Below, one piece after another: positions 62,293-64,000 of a DNA stretch of 64,000 bases (its first letter is position 1; the number at the start of each line of letters is the position of its first letter). The translations under genes and the position numbers were made by a program. The notes under the pieces were generated by a model, which was not told the origin of the DNA, made no database searches, and saw nothing but the letters and a program-made list of their open reading frames with translations. The stretch spans positions 905,714 to 969,713 of the forward strand of contig NZ_KZ119600.1 of assembly GCF_002153425.1 (NCBI RefSeq). The letters run 5' to 3'. Source of the stretch: Litchfieldia alkalitelluris (lineage in GTDB: Bacteria; Bacillota; Bacilli; Bacillales; Salisediminibacteriaceae).

Positions 62293-63057
62293 TTATTTCG
62301 TCTCATTTTGATCTGAGATAAGCATACCTTCTGACAAGATGACAATTTCTCCGTCCGATTCTGTTTTGTAAAAAAAGTGAAATGGTTTGTTGTTATATGT
62401 AAATGTAACTTCAGTCATGGCAGGACTTATGACTTTTTCATTGATAATTTTTGTACCCTCGTACTGATTCTCTAAGATTTTTATACAATCTTCCTTTGAA
62501 AAACGCATGGCAAGTGTACTTAGCTGCGATACTACATATTTTGATACCTCCTTTAAAGACAAGTGGCTGACATTCTTTCCATTTAATATATCAGTTAGAA
62601 CAGGGCAGAAGTAAATATTATTATTCAACGTATAAAGAGTGTGGAAAAATCGTCGTTTATCATCTATTGTTGGTATAAAGTAGGGCTTTATTGACATTAA
62701 CTCTCTGTTATTTTTATCAGAAAGCTTATAGGTAATAGTTGAGCGATTATTTCCATTTGATCGTTGTGAAAACGAGGCTTCTGCGATTTCTTGTATTTGT
62801 ACCTTTTTTTTTCTGAAAAGAGTTTGTAATTCTATTTCATATTGAGATATCTTAACTCGAGCTATAACAGAATTAAAAAACAGTAATAAAACAATTCCTG
62901 TAATCATAGCTCCAGCAATCACTGGTACTAGATTATCGGCGTTTAAAGAAATGCCTTGACCGACACTTATGACAAATATGGTTAAGAAAAAACTAGCTAG
63001 TATGGCTAGCATGAAAGTACGGCGAAACGGGCTTTTTAAAACTAGTGTATCGTTCAA
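62293..63057 (-). CDS. Hypothetical membrane protein with PH-like domain
   Basis: The 254-residue protein starts at TTG 63057, 8 bases after AGGAGG. Two TMs (about 14-36 and 43-65) are followed by a basic beta-rich segment (YEIELQTLFRKKKVQIQEIA) like bacterial PH/YdbT-type domains, then a cytoplasmic C-terminal region that ends KTESDGEIVILSEGMLI. No firm family. It converges on the Rpn fragment. Confidence 0.62.
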   Translation of the reverse strand: MNDTLVLKSPFRRTFMLAILASFFLTIFVISVGQGISLNADNLVPVIAGAMITGIVLLLFFNSVIARVKISQYEIELQTLFRKKKVQIQEIAEASFSQRSNGNNRSTITYKLSDKNNRELMSIKPYFIPTIDDKRRFFHTLYTLNNNIYFCPVLTDILNGKNVSHLSLKEVSKYVVSQLSTLAMRFSKEDCIKILENQYEGTKIINEKVISPAMTEVTFTYNNKPFHFFYKTESDGEIVILSEGMLISDQNETK

Positions 63058-63382
63058 GAGTATTTCCTCCTATTAATTGAGCTAAAGTCTAGAATCTGGT
63101 GGTAATACATTAATTGTGTCTGCAAAACTTTATCATACTTTCTATGGGATAACTGTTATTCCTTTTAAAAGTAATGAATTCAGGGCTTTAGAACTATCTA
63201 AGGAGGAAACATATAAATCTATGTGCCTAGTTTACGCCCCGCAATGGACATAGACTTGGACAAGCAATTCGTCATAAAAAATAGGCTAGGGCCTCTTAGC
63301 CACTAACCTAAAACAACCTACCTAATTAATTTCGATAAATGAGAAGTTCTTCAATGTGGAGCGTTCCCGCACCCACAATTAA
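63058..63382. other. Spacer with minus-strand terminator
   Basis: No gene is seen. The terminator at 63274-63303 serves the leftward SDR gene. The rest probably holds the promoter of the 63057 gene. Confidence 0.5.
63274..63303 (-). terminator. Terminator of the SDR gene
   Basis: On the minus strand GGCTAAGAGGCCCTAGCC forms a short stem (GGCTA/TAGCC), followed by TATTTTTT. Confidence 0.75.
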
Positions 63383-64000
63383 TCATCCTGTCACTTGAGT
63401 ATTCCCTTGAAAATCAAAGCTAATGGAGGTCAGTTCTTCCGACACGTTCCATAACTTTTCCATCGTTTCCTTATTGTAAACTTTTTTGTGAGGAACTTCG
63501 ATCGTTGGATTCCCTTTTCGATTGCCAACGCCGTCAGGCCCGATATATTCTCCACCAACTAAAGTTTTATCCGTAGCGGCCATGATCGTTGGCAGTGCAC
63601 CTTTCTCAGCTGATTGAGCAAATAGATTCATCAGCGGTTTAATATACCAAGGTGTCTTGTCTTTCCCAACCCTAAATAGATTCGTGGAGGAGATGCCTGG
63701 GTGGGCAGAGAGACTGATCGTTTTACAGCCATGCTGTTTCAAGAGTTCATCAAGCCCCTTCGCAAACAATATATTTGCAAGCTTACTTTGGCTATAAAAC
63801 TTCATCGGTTTATATCCCTTCGAGCCGTCTAGGTTATCAAAGTCAATCACGCCGTTACGATGGGCGATGGAACTAAGGGTGACAACGCGGGAATGCTCCC
63901 CTTTCTCCAATAAAGGAAGGAGAAGTCCTGTAAGTGCAAAATGCCCTAAGTGATTGGCGCCAAATTGAAGCTCAAATCCCTCGGCCGTTTTAGTATAGGG
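63383..64000 (-). CDS. Short-chain dehydrogenase/reductase, 5' end outside window
   Basis: The frame is open to base 64000 and reads [21 protein letters not shown] there, so the start and the glycine-rich NAD(P) site lie beyond the edge. Inside are the catalytic Ser in [12 protein letters not shown] and YSQSKLAN (Tyr-x3-Lys), then [15 protein letters not shown]. These match the retinol-dehydrogenase-like SDR group common in Bacillus. It oxidises or reduces an unknown carbonyl/alcohol pair. An internal Met at 63910 is not the real start. Confidence 0.88.
   Translation of the reverse strand, partial: PYTKTAEGFELQFGANHLGHFALTGLLLPLLEKGEHSRVVTLSSIAHRNGVIDFDNLDGSKGYKPMKFYSQSKLANILFAKGLDELLKQHGCKTISLSAHPGISSTNLFRVGKDKTPWYIKPLMNLFAQSAEKGALPTIMAATDKTLVGGEYIGPDGVGNRKGNPTIEVPHKKVYNKETMEKLWNVSEELTSISFDFQGNTQVTG

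Overview
The window is low-GC, Gram-positive DNA with strong GGAGG-type ribosome sites, GTG and TTG starts, U-tailed terminators and sigma-A style promoters. Gene content (ECF sigma/anti-sigma pair, LXG toxin cassette, DUF1643, DUF2200 and cxxc_20_cxxc proteins, ArsR/ArsP, YdfJ-like MMPL exporter) points to a Bacillaceae chromosome. I cannot name the species. No rRNA, tRNA, CRISPR array or cas gene is visible.

Layout. 1-15.3 kb: two almost identical IS1182-type elements in inverted orientation, transposases pointing outward, bracket about 12 kb of accessory DNA. That DNA holds a membrane-anchored Mrr-like nuclease, a HEPN-STAND NTPase, a DnaD/phage-replication-like protein, an APH-fold kinase, a SigX-like sigma/anti-sigma operon and an LXG toxin-immunity cassette. 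The right IS copy has 8-bp target duplications and abuts a 5'-truncated lactonase gene followed by an iron alcohol dehydrogenase, a combination resembling the blc (gamma-butyrolactone) operon. 17.7-22 kb: small hypothetical genes, a DUF5050 lipoprotein, small membrane proteins and an HPr-like protein that keeps Ser46 but lacks His15 and has two cre-like boxes upstream. 22.3-29.3 kb: an SF2 helicase, then a WYL / vWA / DUF1643 island that ends in a deleted remnant of the same helicase gene.

29.3-40.3 kb: housekeeping-type small genes (HEAT, DUF2200, PHP phosphatase), then a sugar-scavenging cluster: an AraC regulator divergent from GH4 alpha-galactosidase, GH43, GH95 and a serine beta-lactamase-like hydrolase, with Bacillaceae intergenic repeats between the enzymes. 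40.55-41.86 kb is a 25-unit, 52-bp non-coding tandem array. 42-47.9 kb: DUF1801, an arsenical operon (arsR, arsP and an unannotated 37-aa Cys-Cys peptide, with three ArsR-type boxes), GNAT and a membrane diguanylate cyclase. 48-64 kb: Rpn-family nuclease paralogues, Uma2, Nudix, a two-component system, a 32-unit 51-bp hairpin array, RDD and DUF2207 membrane proteins, MMPL exporter, 4-TM protein, VanX-like lipoprotein and an SDR cut by the window edge.

Links between genes. The two-component operon and the MMPL exporter share an 18/20-identical direct-repeat box upstream, so the regulator probably controls itself and the exporter set. The sigma factor has a SigX-like promoter in front of its own operon. 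Intergenic space is dominated by repeats: a REP-like GGGACGGTTCTTGCG hairpin family, a MITE-like element and three separate minisatellites of 21, 51 and 52 bp.
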